DNA from: Saccharophagus sp. K07
GTDB taxonomy: Bacteria > Pseudomonadota > Gammaproteobacteria > Pseudomonadales > Cellvibrionaceae
Direction: 5' to 3'
Assembly (NCBI RefSeq): GCF_014336955.1
Contig: NZ_QRAI01000002.1
Coordinates: 62,001-126,000 of the forward strand
Length of the DNA: 64,000 bases
The translations under genes and the position numbers were made by a program. The first letter of the stretch is position 1. Each line of letters starts with the position of its first letter. Below are positions 8,180-17,693 of the stretch, one piece after another. The notes under the pieces were generated by a model, which was not told where the DNA came from, searched no databases, and worked only from the letters and a program-made list of their open reading frames with translations.

Positions 8180-9619
8180 ATGACCGACGAGAAAAAATTC
8201 GATTCATCACCAGAATTCCATTTCAAGAGTTTGGGAAACCCCTACGACCATAAGATCTCACTGCGCCATGAGCAGAATTGCGGATGTGATTTGTGTACAA
8301 ATACTCACAAGGCAAAAACTGCAGAAGTTGTATCGGCCGAGACTTATAGCCGTACGGCTTCCAGCGAAGAAATGTTGGATCGCGCGGTTGAGAGCGCCAT
8401 AGTGTGCGGTATTTTTGGCCAAAACGAAGTTTCTCGCCGTGGGTTCCTCAACGCGGTCGGCGGCAGTACCTTGGCTGCAGTATTGGGGTCTATCCTGCCG
8501 CTGGATGCCATCAAAGCGGCTGTGAAAGAAGAATCCGGCAAGCTGGAAAAAACCAAATTAAAAGTAGGGTTTGTGCCTATTACCTGCGCTACGCCAATCA
8601 TCATGGCGCACCCTATGGGCTTTTACAGCAAATATGGGTTGGATGTAGAAGTCATTAAAACGGCCGGTTGGGCAGTAGCGCGCGATAAATCCATTGCCAT
8701 GGAATACGACGCATCCCATATGCTCACCCCAATGCCGCTGGCAATTTCCATGGGCGTTGGCTCAACCGCAAAACCTTTCATTATGCCTGCTGTAGAAAAT
8801 ATCAACGGCCAGGCGATTGTTCTGCACGTAGATCACAAAGATAAACGCGATCCTAAACAGTGGAAGGGCTTTAAATTCGGTGTGCCTTTTGAATTTTCCA
8901 TGCACAACTTCCTGCTGCGCTATTACGTCGCGGAGCACGGTTTGGATCCGGATAAAGATATTCAAATTCGTGTGGTTCCACCGCCGGAAATGGTGGCCAA
9001 CCTGCGCGCGGGGAATCTTGACGGCTATTTATCGCCTGATCCATTCAACCAGCGCGCGGTCTGGGAAAAAGTGGGCTTTATCCACACTCTTACCAAAGAT
9101 ATTTGGGATGGCCATCCCTGCTGTGCGTTTGCCTGCAGTCAGGAATTTGCTACGACCAATCCCAATACCTATGGCGCTTTATTGAAAGCGATTGTCGACG
9201 CAACACATTTTTCCGCCAAGATGGAAAATCGCAAACAAATTGCTGAAGCCATCGCGCCGACCAATTATCTCAATCAGCCGGTGCCGGTTATCGAGCAAGT
9301 TCTCACCGGGCGTTATGCGGATGGTTTGGGTGAAGTCAAAAATGCGCCCAGTCGTATCGATTTCGATCCGTTCCCCTGGCATTCCATGGCGGTATGGATT
9401 CTCACGCAAATGAAACGCTGGGGCTACATCAAAGGCGATGTGAATTATCAAAAAATTGCCGAAGAAGTGTATTTGGCATCCGAGACGGAAAAGGTCATGA
9501 AATCACTCGGGTACGAAGCGCCAGATAAGACTTATAAAAACTTTGTGATTATGGGTAAGGAATTCGATTACACCAAACCCGAGGAATACGTCCAAAGTTT
9601 TGCCATTAAAGCGTCTTGA
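8180..9619 (+). CDS. ABC transporter substrate-binding protein, nitrate/bicarbonate/cyanate type (NrtA/CmpA/CynA-like), Tat-exported
   Basis: 479 residues from the ATG at 8180 (ribosome site GGGAGAGG). A Tat motif SRRGF lies at residues 85-89 and is followed by a hydrophobic stretch, so the protein carries an unusually long cytosolic pre-sequence of about 84 residues with a CGCDLC cluster near residue 34. The mature part (LKVGFVPITCATPIIMAHPMGFYSKYGLDVEV; PPPEMVANLRAGNLDGYLSPDPFNQRAV; DGHPCCAFACS) fits the NrtA/CmpA/CynA family. As first gene of an operon ending in cyanase, its likely ligand is cyanate, though nitrate, nitrite or a ureido compound cannot be excluded. Confidence 0.87.
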   Translation: MTDEKKFDSSPEFHFKSLGNPYDHKISLRHEQNCGCDLCTNTHKAKTAEVVSAETYSRTASSEEMLDRAVESAIVCGIFGQNEVSRRGFLNAVGGSTLAAVLGSILPLDAIKAAVKEESGKLEKTKLKVGFVPITCATPIIMAHPMGFYSKYGLDVEVIKTAGWAVARDKSIAMEYDASHMLTPMPLAISMGVGSTAKPFIMPAVENINGQAIVLHVDHKDKRDPKQWKGFKFGVPFEFSMHNFLLRYYVAEHGLDPDKDIQIRVVPPPEMVANLRAGNLDGYLSPDPFNQRAVWEKVGFIHTLTKDIWDGHPCCAFACSQEFATTNPNTYGALLKAIVDATHFSAKMENRKQIAEAIAPTNYLNQPVPVIEQVLTGRYADGLGEVKNAPSRIDFDPFPWHSMAVWILTQMKRWGYIKGDVNYQKIAEEVYLASETEKVMKSLGYEAPDKTYKNFVIMGKEFDYTKPEEYVQSFAIKAS

Positions 9620-9636
9620 GAAAAAAGGTTTTTGTT

Positions 9637-10464
9637 ATGTTGAATATGAAGCAAAAAGCCATAGTGGTGTCGCTGCTTTTTCTGACTTTGGTGCTGGGTT
9701 TTTGGGAGGCGTACAGTCAGCCGCCCAAAGCTCAGGAAGCCTTATCAGAGTATGAATTGCTGATGGGAGGCGCCGATCAGGAAGCGCGCATACCGCCGCC
9801 ATCTGCAATAGTGGTCAAAGCCTTCGAGGAATTAAGCGATCCTTTTTATGACAAAGGTCCTAATGACAAAGGCATTGGTATTCAGTTGGCGTACTCGATT
9901 TCCCGCGTATTAAGTGGCTATTTTCTTGCGGCCTTGATCGCGATTCCGGTGGGATTTGTCATAGGTATGTCGCCGCTGATGTATCGCGCGCTCAATCCCT
10001 ATATCCAATTATTACGGCCCATTTCGCCGCTCGCCTGGATGCCGCTTGCGCTGTTTGTGATAAAGGATTCTGAAACCTCCGCGATTTTCGTCATCTTTAT
10101 TTGTTCCATATGGCCCATGCTAATCAATACCGCATTTGGTGTTGCCGGTGTGCGGCGTGACTGGATCAACGTGGCGCGCACCCATGAATTGAGTCCATTG
10201 CGCACTGCATTTACGGTGATATTGCCAGCCGCTGCGCCGACGATTCTCACGGGTATGCGCATTTCCATCGGCATTGCCTGGTTGGTGATCGTCGCTGCAG
10301 AAATGCTCGTGGGCGGAACTGGAATCGGCTATTACGTGTGGAATGAATGGAACAATCTGGATTTAACCAGCGTGATATTTTCCATTTTGATGATTGGTCT
10401 GGTGGGCATGCTGTTGGACCTTGTACTGAACGCCGCCGCCCGACTTGTGCAGTATCAGGAGTAA
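9637..10464 (+). CDS. ABC transporter permease (NrtB/CmpB/CynB-like)
   Basis: 275 residues. I prefer the ATG at 9637 (AAAAAAGG upstream) over the in-frame TTG that overlaps the previous stop. An N-terminal membrane anchor is followed by the BPD_transp_1 core with about five further helices. The EAA-like cytoplasmic loop that contacts the ATPase is visible as INVARTHELSPLRTAFTVILPAAAPTILTGMRISIG. It forms the membrane part of the importer with its two neighbours. Confidence 0.88.
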   Translation: MLNMKQKAIVVSLLFLTLVLGFWEAYSQPPKAQEALSEYELLMGGADQEARIPPPSAIVVKAFEELSDPFYDKGPNDKGIGIQLAYSISRVLSGYFLAALIAIPVGFVIGMSPLMYRALNPYIQLLRPISPLAWMPLALFVIKDSETSAIFVIFICSIWPMLINTAFGVAGVRRDWINVARTHELSPLRTAFTVILPAAAPTILTGMRISIGIAWLVIVAAEMLVGGTGIGYYVWNEWNNLDLTSVIFSILMIGLVGMLLDLVLNAAARLVQYQE

Positions 10465-10467
10465 ACC

Positions 10468-11340
10468 ATGAGCGCACATTTTTTACAGGTACAAAACCTT
10501 AGCAAACGCTTTGTCAACAAAAACCAACCGCCGCTGACGGTATTCGAAAATGTCAGCTTCAACATTGCGAAAGGTGAGTTTGTCTGCATTATCGGCCACT
10601 CCGGCTGCGGCAAATCCACCATTATGAATACGCTCTCAGGCCTGGATATTCCAACGGAAGGCACTGTGATTATGGACGGTAAAGAAGTGAAAGGGCCGAG
10701 TCTGGATCGCGGCATTGTATTTCAGAATTATTCGCTGCTGCCTTGGTTGAGTGCTCTGGACAATGTACGTTTCGGCGTTAAAGCGCGCTGGCCGGAATGG
10801 TCAAAACAAAAAGTGTTACAACACAGCCTGGAATATCTGGAGCTGGTCGGATTAAAAGGTGCGGAAAATCGCAAACCTTCGCAATTATCCGGCGGCATGC
10901 GCCAACGCGTCTCCATAGCGCGGGCATTTGCCACTCAACCCAAATTGTTATTGCTCGATGAGCCATTCGGTGCACTCGATGCCTTGACGCGCGGTGTTAT
11001 CCAGGACGAACTGGTCAAAATCTGCAGTAAAACCAACCAGACGGTTTTTATGATCACCCACGATGTGGATGAAGCCATTTTGCTGGCGGACCGGATTTTA
11101 TTGATGAGCAATGGCCCTAATGCCGTGATTGCGGAATCGGTTGTAGTCGATATTCCGAAGCCGCGTCAGCGAGGCGACATTATCAAACATCCCGGATATT
11201 ACGAATTGCGCAATCATCTGGTGGATTTTTTGGTGAATCGCTCATCCATGGAACATTATCGGGGACAAAAGGGGATTGTGAGCTCCAATCCCATAAAAAG
11301 TATTCCCAACCCATTAAAAGCCCAGGCAATACCTGCCTGA
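10468..11340 (+). CDS. ABC transporter ATPase (NrtD/CmpD/CynD-like)
   Basis: 290 residues. Walker A GHSGCGKST, Q-loop (IVFQNYSLLPWL), signature LSGGMRQR, Walker B LLLLDEPFGALDA and switch His (MITHDVDEA) are all present. It belongs to the nitrate/sulfonate/taurine importer ATPase class. It starts 3 bp after the permease stop with the GGAG site inside the permease end. The roughly 40-residue C-terminal tail is typical of this family and not a regulatory domain. Confidence 0.92.
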   Translation: MSAHFLQVQNLSKRFVNKNQPPLTVFENVSFNIAKGEFVCIIGHSGCGKSTIMNTLSGLDIPTEGTVIMDGKEVKGPSLDRGIVFQNYSLLPWLSALDNVRFGVKARWPEWSKQKVLQHSLEYLELVGLKGAENRKPSQLSGGMRQRVSIARAFATQPKLLLLDEPFGALDALTRGVIQDELVKICSKTNQTVFMITHDVDEAILLADRILLMSNGPNAVIAESVVVDIPKPRQRGDIIKHPGYYELRNHLVDFLVNRSSMEHYRGQKGIVSSNPIKSIPNPLKAQAIPA

Positions 11341-11382
11341 TCAATAGTCACAACTTTTATTTCACTAAGCAGGAGTCATCCT

Positions 11383-11823
11383 ATGAACAAAGCTGATGTT
11401 ACCGAAGCCATCATCCTCGCCAAAAAAGAGAAAAACCTGACCTGGGAAAAAATCGCCGCAGAAATTGGCATGTCGCCGGTATGGACAACCTCTGCTTGCC
11501 TGGGCATGAACAGCATGCCGGAAGCCAAAGCAGAAGCTTTGTGCAGCCTTTTGAATTTGCCGGAAGGCAGCAAACAAGTGTTGATGGAATATCCGCGCAA
11601 ATCCTGGGATTTTCAGGTTCCGCAAGATCCGCTGATTTATCGCTTGTATGAAGTCGTCGGTGTCTATGGTGATACCTTGAAAGAATTGATCCAGGAAAAA
11701 TTCGGCGATGGCATCATGAGCGCAATCGATTTCACCATGGAAGTCGACAAGGAAGAAAATCCCAAAGGCGACCGGGTTATTCTCACCCTGAACGGCAAAT
11801 TCCTGCCTTATAAAGCGTGGTAA
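11383..11823 (+). CDS. cynS: Cyanate hydratase (cyanase)
   Basis: 146 residues of the usual cyanase length and organisation: N-terminal helix-turn-helix-like domain ([23 protein letters not shown]) and C-terminal catalytic domain. The active-site residues correspond to E. coli Arg96, Glu99 and Ser122 with a constant offset of 9: R87 and E90 in [13 protein letters not shown]113 in GIMSAIDF. It decomposes cyanate with bicarbonate to ammonia and CO2 via carbamate in the cytoplasm. Good ribosome site (AGGAG). It closes the transporter operon, which gives the importer its likely substrate. Confidence 0.95.
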   Translation: MNKADVTEAIILAKKEKNLTWEKIAAEIGMSPVWTTSACLGMNSMPEAKAEALCSLLNLPEGSKQVLMEYPRKSWDFQVPQDPLIYRLYEVVGVYGDTLKELIQEKFGDGIMSAIDFTMEVDKEENPKGDRVILTLNGKFLPYKAW

Positions 11824-11828
11824 TACTT

Positions 11829-12269
11829 ATGGGCGATCTGACTCTGGTAGAGCCGCGCCCACCGTTTCCGCCTTTTACGGCGGAAACGGCCCTGCAGAAA
11901 GTCAAAGCTGCCGAAGCCGCGTGGAATAGCAAGGATCCAGAACGAGTCGCCATGGCCTATACACCAGATAGCGAATGGCGCAATCGCGATGAATTTTTCT
12001 CCGGGCGCGTAGCAATCGTCGAATTTCTCAAACGAAAATGGGCCAAAGAGCTCGATTATCGCTTGGAGAAAAACTTGTGGGCGTTCACTGACGATCGTAT
12101 CGCTGTGCGATTCGAATACGAATGGCGTGACCATAACGGCCAGTGGTTCCGATCTTATGGCAACGAAAACTGGGAATTCGCAGAAAATGGTTTAATGCAG
12201 CGGCGTTTTGCCAGTATTAATGACGTGCCGATTTTCGAAAATCAGCGACGCCTGATCAGCAATTCCTAA
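11829..12269 (+). CDS. DUF1348 / NTF2-like (SnoaL-fold) protein
   Basis: 146 residues of the nuclear-transport-factor-2-like fold that matches the DUF1348 pattern ([78 protein letters not shown]). It starts 5 bp after the cynS stop (ATG at 11829) and so belongs to the operon. NTF2-like proteins are small dimeric barrels that may be enzymes or ligand binders. No catalytic role is known for this subfamily. Its place behind cynS suggests an accessory step in cyanate handling. Confidence 0.8.
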   Translation: MGDLTLVEPRPPFPPFTAETALQKVKAAEAAWNSKDPERVAMAYTPDSEWRNRDEFFSGRVAIVEFLKRKWAKELDYRLEKNLWAFTDDRIAVRFEYEWRDHNGQWFRSYGNENWEFAENGLMQRRFASINDVPIFENQRRLISNS

Positions 12270-12304
12270 TATTTTATCGGTTTCGTTACAAATTTAGGGT
12301 AGAA

Positions 12305-12343
12305 CTGGCCATTGACAGCCCTCATTATGGAGGGCATCGCCAG
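12305..12343 (+). other. Two-tier stem-loop behind the cyanate operon
   Basis: Outer arms CTGGC (12305-12309) and GCCAG (12339-12343) enclose a perfect inner hairpin, GCCCTC-ATTATG-GAGGGC (12318-12335). No T run follows, so it is not a classical intrinsic terminator. It may be the 3' end structure of the operon or part of the leader of the next gene, which starts at 12410. Confidence 0.45.
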
Positions 12344-12409
12344 ATTAACGAACCCGATCATGTACAACGCGCGCCGTAGCCCCCGGAATCACTTCAAAGT
12401 TAACGCCCT

Positions 12410-13231
12410 ATGAAGCGCGCGCAAATTCATTATGTGCTGCTCTGTTATTACCCAGATTATCTGGAGGATGCCCTGGCATTTTTTTGCCGATTTAAGCAAT
12501 GGATGCCGGGGGTGAAGCTTTTGATTGTGGATAATTCGCCGGATTTAGCTATGGCGAAGGCTCGTCCCGCATTGCCGATTCTTAAGGGTGACAATAGCAA
12601 GGGTGAGTTCAGTGGTTGGCAAGTGGGAATAGACAGCATAAGAACTCAAGCCAGTATTCAGAATGGCGATCTTTTTATTTTTGCCAATGATACGGCGAGT
12701 CGACTTCGCCGCCTGACCAGAATTGACGATTGGTTATTTCAGCGCTCGTTTCGTCAATGCTTGCGTTCGGATGGCATTGCTGGCGAGGTGAATTCGAGTT
12801 TAGAACCAATGGTCTTACCCCGAGGTGAATTGCAGAGTTGGGTATCCACCTATTTTTTTGCTCTGAGCGGAAAATATTTAAATGCAACGGGCGGACAGCT
12901 AATTCCTGCGGATGTACCTTATCCGGCCGCTTTGGATGTGAAGGACAAAAAGATTGTATTCGACTTTTTTATTGACTCTACCCTGGCGGGACATATCAAC
13001 GAATGGCTTTTCCCGCGGGAAGGTCGAAAGGGATGGTACAAAACCCACAGCTCATCCGCACAACAGCTAGTATTCAAGGCGAATATGATTTATTTGGAAA
13101 AAAGCCTGTCGTTGGCTGTGTGTAATCAAGGTGGAAAAATTCATCCCACTTACGGTCACAAGCTTGCGATGCGTTATAAGCGCAAAATGGAGAGAGCGTA
13201 CGAACGGGAAAAACGAAAATCCCATTCATAA
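12410..13231 (+). CDS. Glycosyltransferase-like protein (GT2-like N-terminus)
   Basis: 273 residues without signal peptide or clear membrane segments. The N-terminus has the look of a GT-A nucleotide-sugar fold: beta strand (IHYVLLCYYPDY), KLLIVDNSPD, GDNSKGEFSGWQVGID and a DxD-like FANDT. The C-terminal end is very basic (MRYKRKMERAYEREKRKS). It stands alone with a weak ribosome site and is followed by a terminator hairpin at 13239. The acceptor is unknown; a rhamnosyl- or surface-glycan transferase is possible. The family call is tentative. Confidence 0.5.
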   Translation: MKRAQIHYVLLCYYPDYLEDALAFFCRFKQWMPGVKLLIVDNSPDLAMAKARPALPILKGDNSKGEFSGWQVGIDSIRTQASIQNGDLFIFANDTASRLRRLTRIDDWLFQRSFRQCLRSDGIAGEVNSSLEPMVLPRGELQSWVSTYFFALSGKYLNATGGQLIPADVPYPAALDVKDKKIVFDFFIDSTLAGHINEWLFPREGRKGWYKTHSSSAQQLVFKANMIYLEKSLSLAVCNQGGKIHPTYGHKLAMRYKRKMERAYEREKRKSHS

Positions 13232-13238
13232 TTAAATA

Positions 13239-13261
13239 AGGCGCGGACTTGTGCCGCGCCT
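13239..13261. terminator. Hairpin between convergent genes
   Basis: AGGCGCGG (13239-13246) and CCGCGCCT (13254-13261), 8-bp stem with 7-nt loop, between the stops of the glycosyltransferase-like gene and gpmA. It could serve both strands; the T run is short. Confidence 0.55.
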
Positions 13262-13269
13262 GTCATCAC

Positions 13270-13965
13270 TTATTCGAGATACTGCCAGGAAATTGGCGTG
13301 CCGTCTTGTTTAAAGCGGTACACAATTGGTGTGCCGGTGGGAATTTCGAAATGTTCCACTTCTTCTTCTGTCATTCCCGCCAGCGCCATAATCAATCCGC
13401 GCAAGGTATTGCCGTGCGCGGAAAGCAAAATTTTGTTCCCTTTTGCCAGTTCCGGTACAACCTTTTCCTGCCAAAACTCCACCGCGCGAGTGCGCGTGTC
13501 GGCCAGGCTTTCCACGGCGGGCAAAATTTCGCGCGGTAAATCTGCATACTGTGGGTCGAATTTGGGATGGCGGGGGTCGTCTTCAGCCAGTGCAGGAGCA
13601 GTATCGTGATACCCGCGACGCCAGCGGTGCACTTGCTCGTCGCCCGCTTTATCCCGCAGATCCTGTTTGGACATACCCTGCAGGGCGCCGTAGTGGCGCT
13701 CGTTCAAACGCCAGTCGGGTTCGATGGTGAGGTCCGACTGATTCAGAATGCCCAAAATAATGTCTGCAGTGGTTTTGGCGCGTTGCAAGCGCGAGCTGAA
13801 GACCCGGTCGAAGTGATAACCGTGCTGTTTCAGGATTTGTCCCGCTTTTTCCGCTTCGTTGCGCCCGAGATCCGTGAGCGGTGGATCGGCCCAGCCAGTA
13901 AAACGGCCTTCGGCGTTCCAGGTGCTTTGTGCGTGACGAATCATGACTACTTCTACGGTTGACAT
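13270..13965 (-). CDS. gpmA: 2,3-bisphosphoglycerate-dependent phosphoglycerate mutase
   Basis: 231 residues from the ATG at 13965 (GGAGG upstream). Histidine-phosphatase fold with the phosphohistidine motif MIRHAQSTWN and second catalytic His in LLSAHGNTLRGL. Further dPGM-specific stretches are RFTGWADPPLTDLG, RLNERHYGALQGMSK and RWRRGYHDTAPAL. It interconverts 3- and 2-phosphoglycerate in glycolysis and gluconeogenesis. The His is followed by Ala-Gln where the commonest family sequence is Gly-Glu (RHGES/Q), a minor deviation. Monocistronic by its surroundings. Confidence 0.93.
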   Translation of the reverse strand: MSTVEVVMIRHAQSTWNAEGRFTGWADPPLTDLGRNEAEKAGQILKQHGYHFDRVFSSRLQRAKTTADIILGILNQSDLTIEPDWRLNERHYGALQGMSKQDLRDKAGDEQVHRWRRGYHDTAPALAEDDPRHPKFDPQYADLPREILPAVESLADTRTRAVEFWQEKVVPELAKGNKILLSAHGNTLRGLIMALAGMTEEEVEHFEIPTGTPIVYRFKQDGTPISWQYLE

Positions 13966-14242
13966 CAAAAGCCTCCGATATGGTGTTGGGTTGCGTGACG
14001 CTGGGGCGCGACCTATTGGCTAAAGAATAGCCGGTTCGCAAAGACGACGGCAAAAAAGTCGCAGCGATTTGATCTAGGCGAAGCGATAAACCGATTCTAT
14101 TTACTACTCTATATAGCGTTTGTGCCAGCAATTTTCGTTTTTGTTCCAGTGGTTGCCGGTATGGATATACGGAATGCTGAGGGATACTATCGGCCGGACT
14201 GCATATTCCACTGCAGCAAACTGACCAAGGCTTGCGGTAGCT

Positions 14243-16174
14243 ATGACTCTAAAAAAAATCGTCTCCGTCATTTTTCTTTTGCTCGGGCTTTTTTCCTTAT
14301 CCGCCTGCGGCTTGCAGGATGCCGTTGTGCGTGAAAATTCCAATCTGGATCTGTTTTTGGTGGTACTGCTGCTTATAGCCACAGTGGTGATGTTTGCTAT
14401 TAACCGGCCGCGCATGGATGTGGTGGCCTTGATCATGATGACGGTGTTGCCGCTGACGGGAATTATCAGTGTCAACGAATCCCTGGCTGGTTTGAGCGAT
14501 CCCAACATAGTGCTGATTGCCACCTTGTTTGTGATCGGCGAAGGGTTGGTGCGAACGGGCGTCGCGCAAAAACTCGGCGATTTGGTGGTGAAATATGCCG
14601 GGCAAACCGAAGCGCGGCTGATTATGCTGTTGATGGTGGCTGTGGCCGGAATTGGCTCGGTGATGAGTTCAACCGGCGTGGTCGCAATTTTTATTCCGGT
14701 TGTTCTACGCATTGCGCGCCGCTCCAATATTGCCGCTGGCCGTTTGATGATGCCGCTCAGCGTCGCCGCCTTGATCAGCGGCATGATGACCTTGGTGGCT
14801 ACGCCGCCCAATCTGGTACTGCAAGCGGAATTGGTGCGTAAAGGGTTCGACGGCTTCAGTTTTTTTGCGTTTGCGCCTTTTGGTATTCCTATTCTGGCGT
14901 TGGCAATTATTTACATGTTATTTGCCCGCCGCTGGTTGGTGCGCGGCCCGGTGGAAGAGCAGGACAAACATAAACGTTGGCAACCTCGCTGGCAGGAATG
15001 GGTGAACGAATACGGACTGGCAGATCGCGAATACCGCTTTCGGATAGGCGTTCATTCACCGTTGGTGGGGCAGACGCTTGCCCAATTGAATCTGCGTTCG
15101 TCCTCTGGTGTGAGTATTGTGGCCATAGAACGCGCCAGCCTGTTTTCCCGCGAGCTGATCCGCCCGCTGGCGCAAACCCAACTGCTCGCCGGGGATGTTC
15201 TGTTTCTCGATATAGTCGATCCCTCCATCAATGTCAGAGAATTGTGCGACCGCTATATGCTGGCGTCCTTGCCTATGTCGGGAAATTATTTTTCTGACAG
15301 CCAGCGCGAAATTGGTATGGCGGAACTGATGTTGCCTTCTGACTCCCCTCTAATCGGCAAATCGGTAGTGGAGACGCAATTCCGCACCGAATACGACTTG
15401 GCGGTGATTGGCTTAAAGCGAGGGCAGAGCGCCCTTTCCGGTAATGTGGCGCACGAGCCGCTTAAGCTAGGGGATACCTTGTTGGTTGTGGGGCCGTGGA
15501 AAGCAATCCGCAAATTGCAAACGGCTAACCAGGATTTGCTGGTGCTGAATTTACCCGTCGAATTCGAAGATGCCGTGCCTGCGCCGGAGCGCGCACCATA
15601 TGCGCTTGCGGTGCTTATGTTGGTGGTCGGTTTAATGGTCAGCGGCGTAATTCCCAATGTACAGGCCGCATTGATCGGGTGTTTGTTAATGGGGCTGTTC
15701 CGCTGCCTGGATTTGAATAGCGCCTATAGGTCCATTCACTGGCAGAGTTTGATTTTGATTGTCGGCATGATGCCATTTTCACTGGCATTGCAAAAAACCG
15801 GTGGCGTGGACTTGGCTGCGTCGGCTTTATTGCAAGTGGTCGGGGAGGCGGATCCTCGAGTGATGTTGGCCGTGTTATTTGTTGTGACGGCGGTATTCGG
15901 ATTATTTATTTCCAATACGGCGACCGCCGTTTTAATGGCTCCGGTTGCTCTGGCGATCGCTGACGCATTCGATGCATCGCCTTATCCATTTGCCATGACA
16001 GTTGCCCTCGCTGCATCCGCGTCATTTATGACGCCGGTCTCGTCGCCAGTAAATACTTTGGTGGTTGGGCCAGGTAATTATCATTTTGCCGATTTTGTAC
16101 GAGTCGGCGTGCCTTTTACCTTGGTAACTTTAGTGGTTGCGGTGATTCTGGTTCCATGGGTATTACCGTTTTAA
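14243..16174 (+). CDS. SLC13/DASS-type permease with central TrkA-C (RCK_C) domains
   Basis: 643 residues. Two blocks of membrane helices (about 30-235 and 455-643) flank a cytosolic part with two RCK_C/TrkA-C domains (about 270-355 and 360-440; HSPLVGQTLAQLNLRSSSGVSIVAI and DSPLIGKSVVETQFRTEYDLAVIGLKR). Transport-site-like SNT and TPVSSPVNTLV stretches are in the C-terminal block. Family members take up sulfate, C4-dicarboxylates or related anions with Na+; the substrate is not readable. The N-terminus has a lipobox-like LSACG after a hydrophobic segment, unusual here. Only a weak ribosome site is seen, so a start inside the first helices remains possible. Confidence 0.85.
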   Translation: MTLKKIVSVIFLLLGLFSLSACGLQDAVVRENSNLDLFLVVLLLIATVVMFAINRPRMDVVALIMMTVLPLTGIISVNESLAGLSDPNIVLIATLFVIGEGLVRTGVAQKLGDLVVKYAGQTEARLIMLLMVAVAGIGSVMSSTGVVAIFIPVVLRIARRSNIAAGRLMMPLSVAALISGMMTLVATPPNLVLQAELVRKGFDGFSFFAFAPFGIPILALAIIYMLFARRWLVRGPVEEQDKHKRWQPRWQEWVNEYGLADREYRFRIGVHSPLVGQTLAQLNLRSSSGVSIVAIERASLFSRELIRPLAQTQLLAGDVLFLDIVDPSINVRELCDRYMLASLPMSGNYFSDSQREIGMAELMLPSDSPLIGKSVVETQFRTEYDLAVIGLKRGQSALSGNVAHEPLKLGDTLLVVGPWKAIRKLQTANQDLLVLNLPVEFEDAVPAPERAPYALAVLMLVVGLMVSGVIPNVQAALIGCLLMGLFRCLDLNSAYRSIHWQSLILIVGMMPFSLALQKTGGVDLAASALLQVVGEADPRVMLAVLFVVTAVFGLFISNTATAVLMAPVALAIADAFDASPYPFAMTVALAASASFMTPVSSPVNTLVVGPGNYHFADFVRVGVPFTLVTLVVAVILVPWVLPF

Positions 16175-16210
16175 GAGGTGATACACAATAAAAATAACGG
16201 AGATCACACT

Positions 16211-17689
16211 ATGTCGAATTTAATTTTGGCGATCGATCAGGGAACAACGAGCAGCCGTGCCATGATATTTGCTCCCAACGGCACTGTAATAGCAAAGGCG
16301 CAGCAGGAATTTACCCAATATTATCCGGCCAATGGTTGGGTAGAGCACGATCCGGAAGAAATTTGGCAAGTGACCGCAAAAGTGTGCCGTGAAGCTCTGG
16401 CGCAACTGGAAAATCCCGAGCAGGTGGTGGGCATTGGCATCACCAATCAGCGGGAAACGGTTGTGGTCTGGGATAAAAAAACCGGCGAGGCGGTGTATCC
16501 CGCCATTGTCTGGCAGGACAGACGCACAGCGGAAATCTGTCAAAAACTCCAACAACAGGGTCGCGAAGAATTCATCAATGATAAAACCGGCTTATTGTTG
16601 GACCCTTATTTTTCCGCGACCAAAATTGCCTGGATTTTAGAGCGCACCCAAAACGGCCGCGGCCGTGCACGACGCGGCGATTTGGCGTTTGGCACTATAG
16701 ATTCCTGGCTGATCTGGAAATTGACCGGTGGTGAAATGCATGTAACCGATGCCACTAATGCCGCGCGCACCATGTTATTCAATATTCACACCCAGCAATG
16801 GGATAAGGAATTGCTGCAATTATTCAATATTCCGCAAGCCATGCTGCCGCAGGTTTTGGATTGCGCCGCAAATTTTGGCGAGGCCAAAGCGGGATTGGGG
16901 CGAATATTGCCGATCGCCGGTGTGGCAGGCGATCAACAAGCAGCAGTGGTAGGGCAGGCGTGTTTTGCCAAAGGTATGGTGAAAAGCACTTATGGCACCG
17001 GCTGTTTTGCTTTGATGAATTTGGGTGCGACCGCCATTAAATCCCGCAATCGGATGTTGACCACAGTGGCCTACCGCATCGGCGGTAAAACCACCTATGC
17101 CTTGGAAGGTTCGATTTTTATTGCAGGAGCAGCTGTGCAATGGTTGCGCGATAAATTGGGCATTATCCGCAATGCGGCAGAAACAGAAGGGCTGGCGCGC
17201 AGTCTTGAATCAAATCGAGGCGTTTATATGGTGCCTGCTTTTACCGGCTTAGGTGCGCCTTATTGGGACCCGGATGCGCGCGGCATTTTATATGGATTAA
17301 CCCGCGACACAGGCAAAGCGGAAATTGCCCGCGCGGCACTGGAAGCGGTTTGTTATCAGACGCGTGATTTATTTGAAGCCATGGCAGAAGACGCAGGCCA
17401 TCGCCCCGCGACTTTGCGCGTCGACGGCGGTATGACCGTCAACGAATGGTTGTTGCAGGCGCTGGCGGACATTGTCGATGTTCCGGTGCAACGCCCGGCG
17501 ATGATTGAAAGCAGCGCCTTGGGCGCTGCGCGTTTGGCAGGACTGCAATTAGGTTTGTATCGCGACCTTGAGGATTTGGCGAGCTATTGGATAGCGGATC
17601 GTTCCTGCCAACCGCAATTAAGCGCGAGTGAGCGCCAGCGTCGGGTGAGTGGCTGGCAAAATGCAGTAAAAAAATGTCGGGTTGAATAA
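16211..17689 (+). CDS. glpK: Glycerol kinase
   Basis: 492 residues of the FGGY kinase family with the GlpK hallmarks: [48 protein letters not shown]-type loop ([12 protein letters not shown]), [30 protein letters not shown]. It phosphorylates glycerol with ATP to glycerol 3-phosphate. The ATG at 16211 has GGAG 8 bp upstream; an in-frame ATG 33 bp before is not supported. It follows the SLC13 gene by 36 bp and may be co-transcribed. No glpF, glpD or glpR is nearby. Confidence 0.95.
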   Translation: MSNLILAIDQGTTSSRAMIFAPNGTVIAKAQQEFTQYYPANGWVEHDPEEIWQVTAKVCREALAQLENPEQVVGIGITNQRETVVVWDKKTGEAVYPAIVWQDRRTAEICQKLQQQGREEFINDKTGLLLDPYFSATKIAWILERTQNGRGRARRGDLAFGTIDSWLIWKLTGGEMHVTDATNAARTMLFNIHTQQWDKELLQLFNIPQAMLPQVLDCAANFGEAKAGLGRILPIAGVAGDQQAAVVGQACFAKGMVKSTYGTGCFALMNLGATAIKSRNRMLTTVAYRIGGKTTYALEGSIFIAGAAVQWLRDKLGIIRNAAETEGLARSLESNRGVYMVPAFTGLGAPYWDPDARGILYGLTRDTGKAEIARAALEAVCYQTRDLFEAMAEDAGHRPATLRVDGGMTVNEWLLQALADIVDVPVQRPAMIESSALGAARLAGLQLGLYRDLEDLASYWIADRSCQPQLSASERQRRVSGWQNAVKKCRVE

Positions 17690-17693
17690 TCAG

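Noticed and set aside
14104-14811. 235-codon minus-strand ORF inside the SLC13 permease gene
   Set aside because: Opposite frame of a well-supported permease; composition (Thr/Ile/Ser-rich) reflects antisense of hydrophobic codons.
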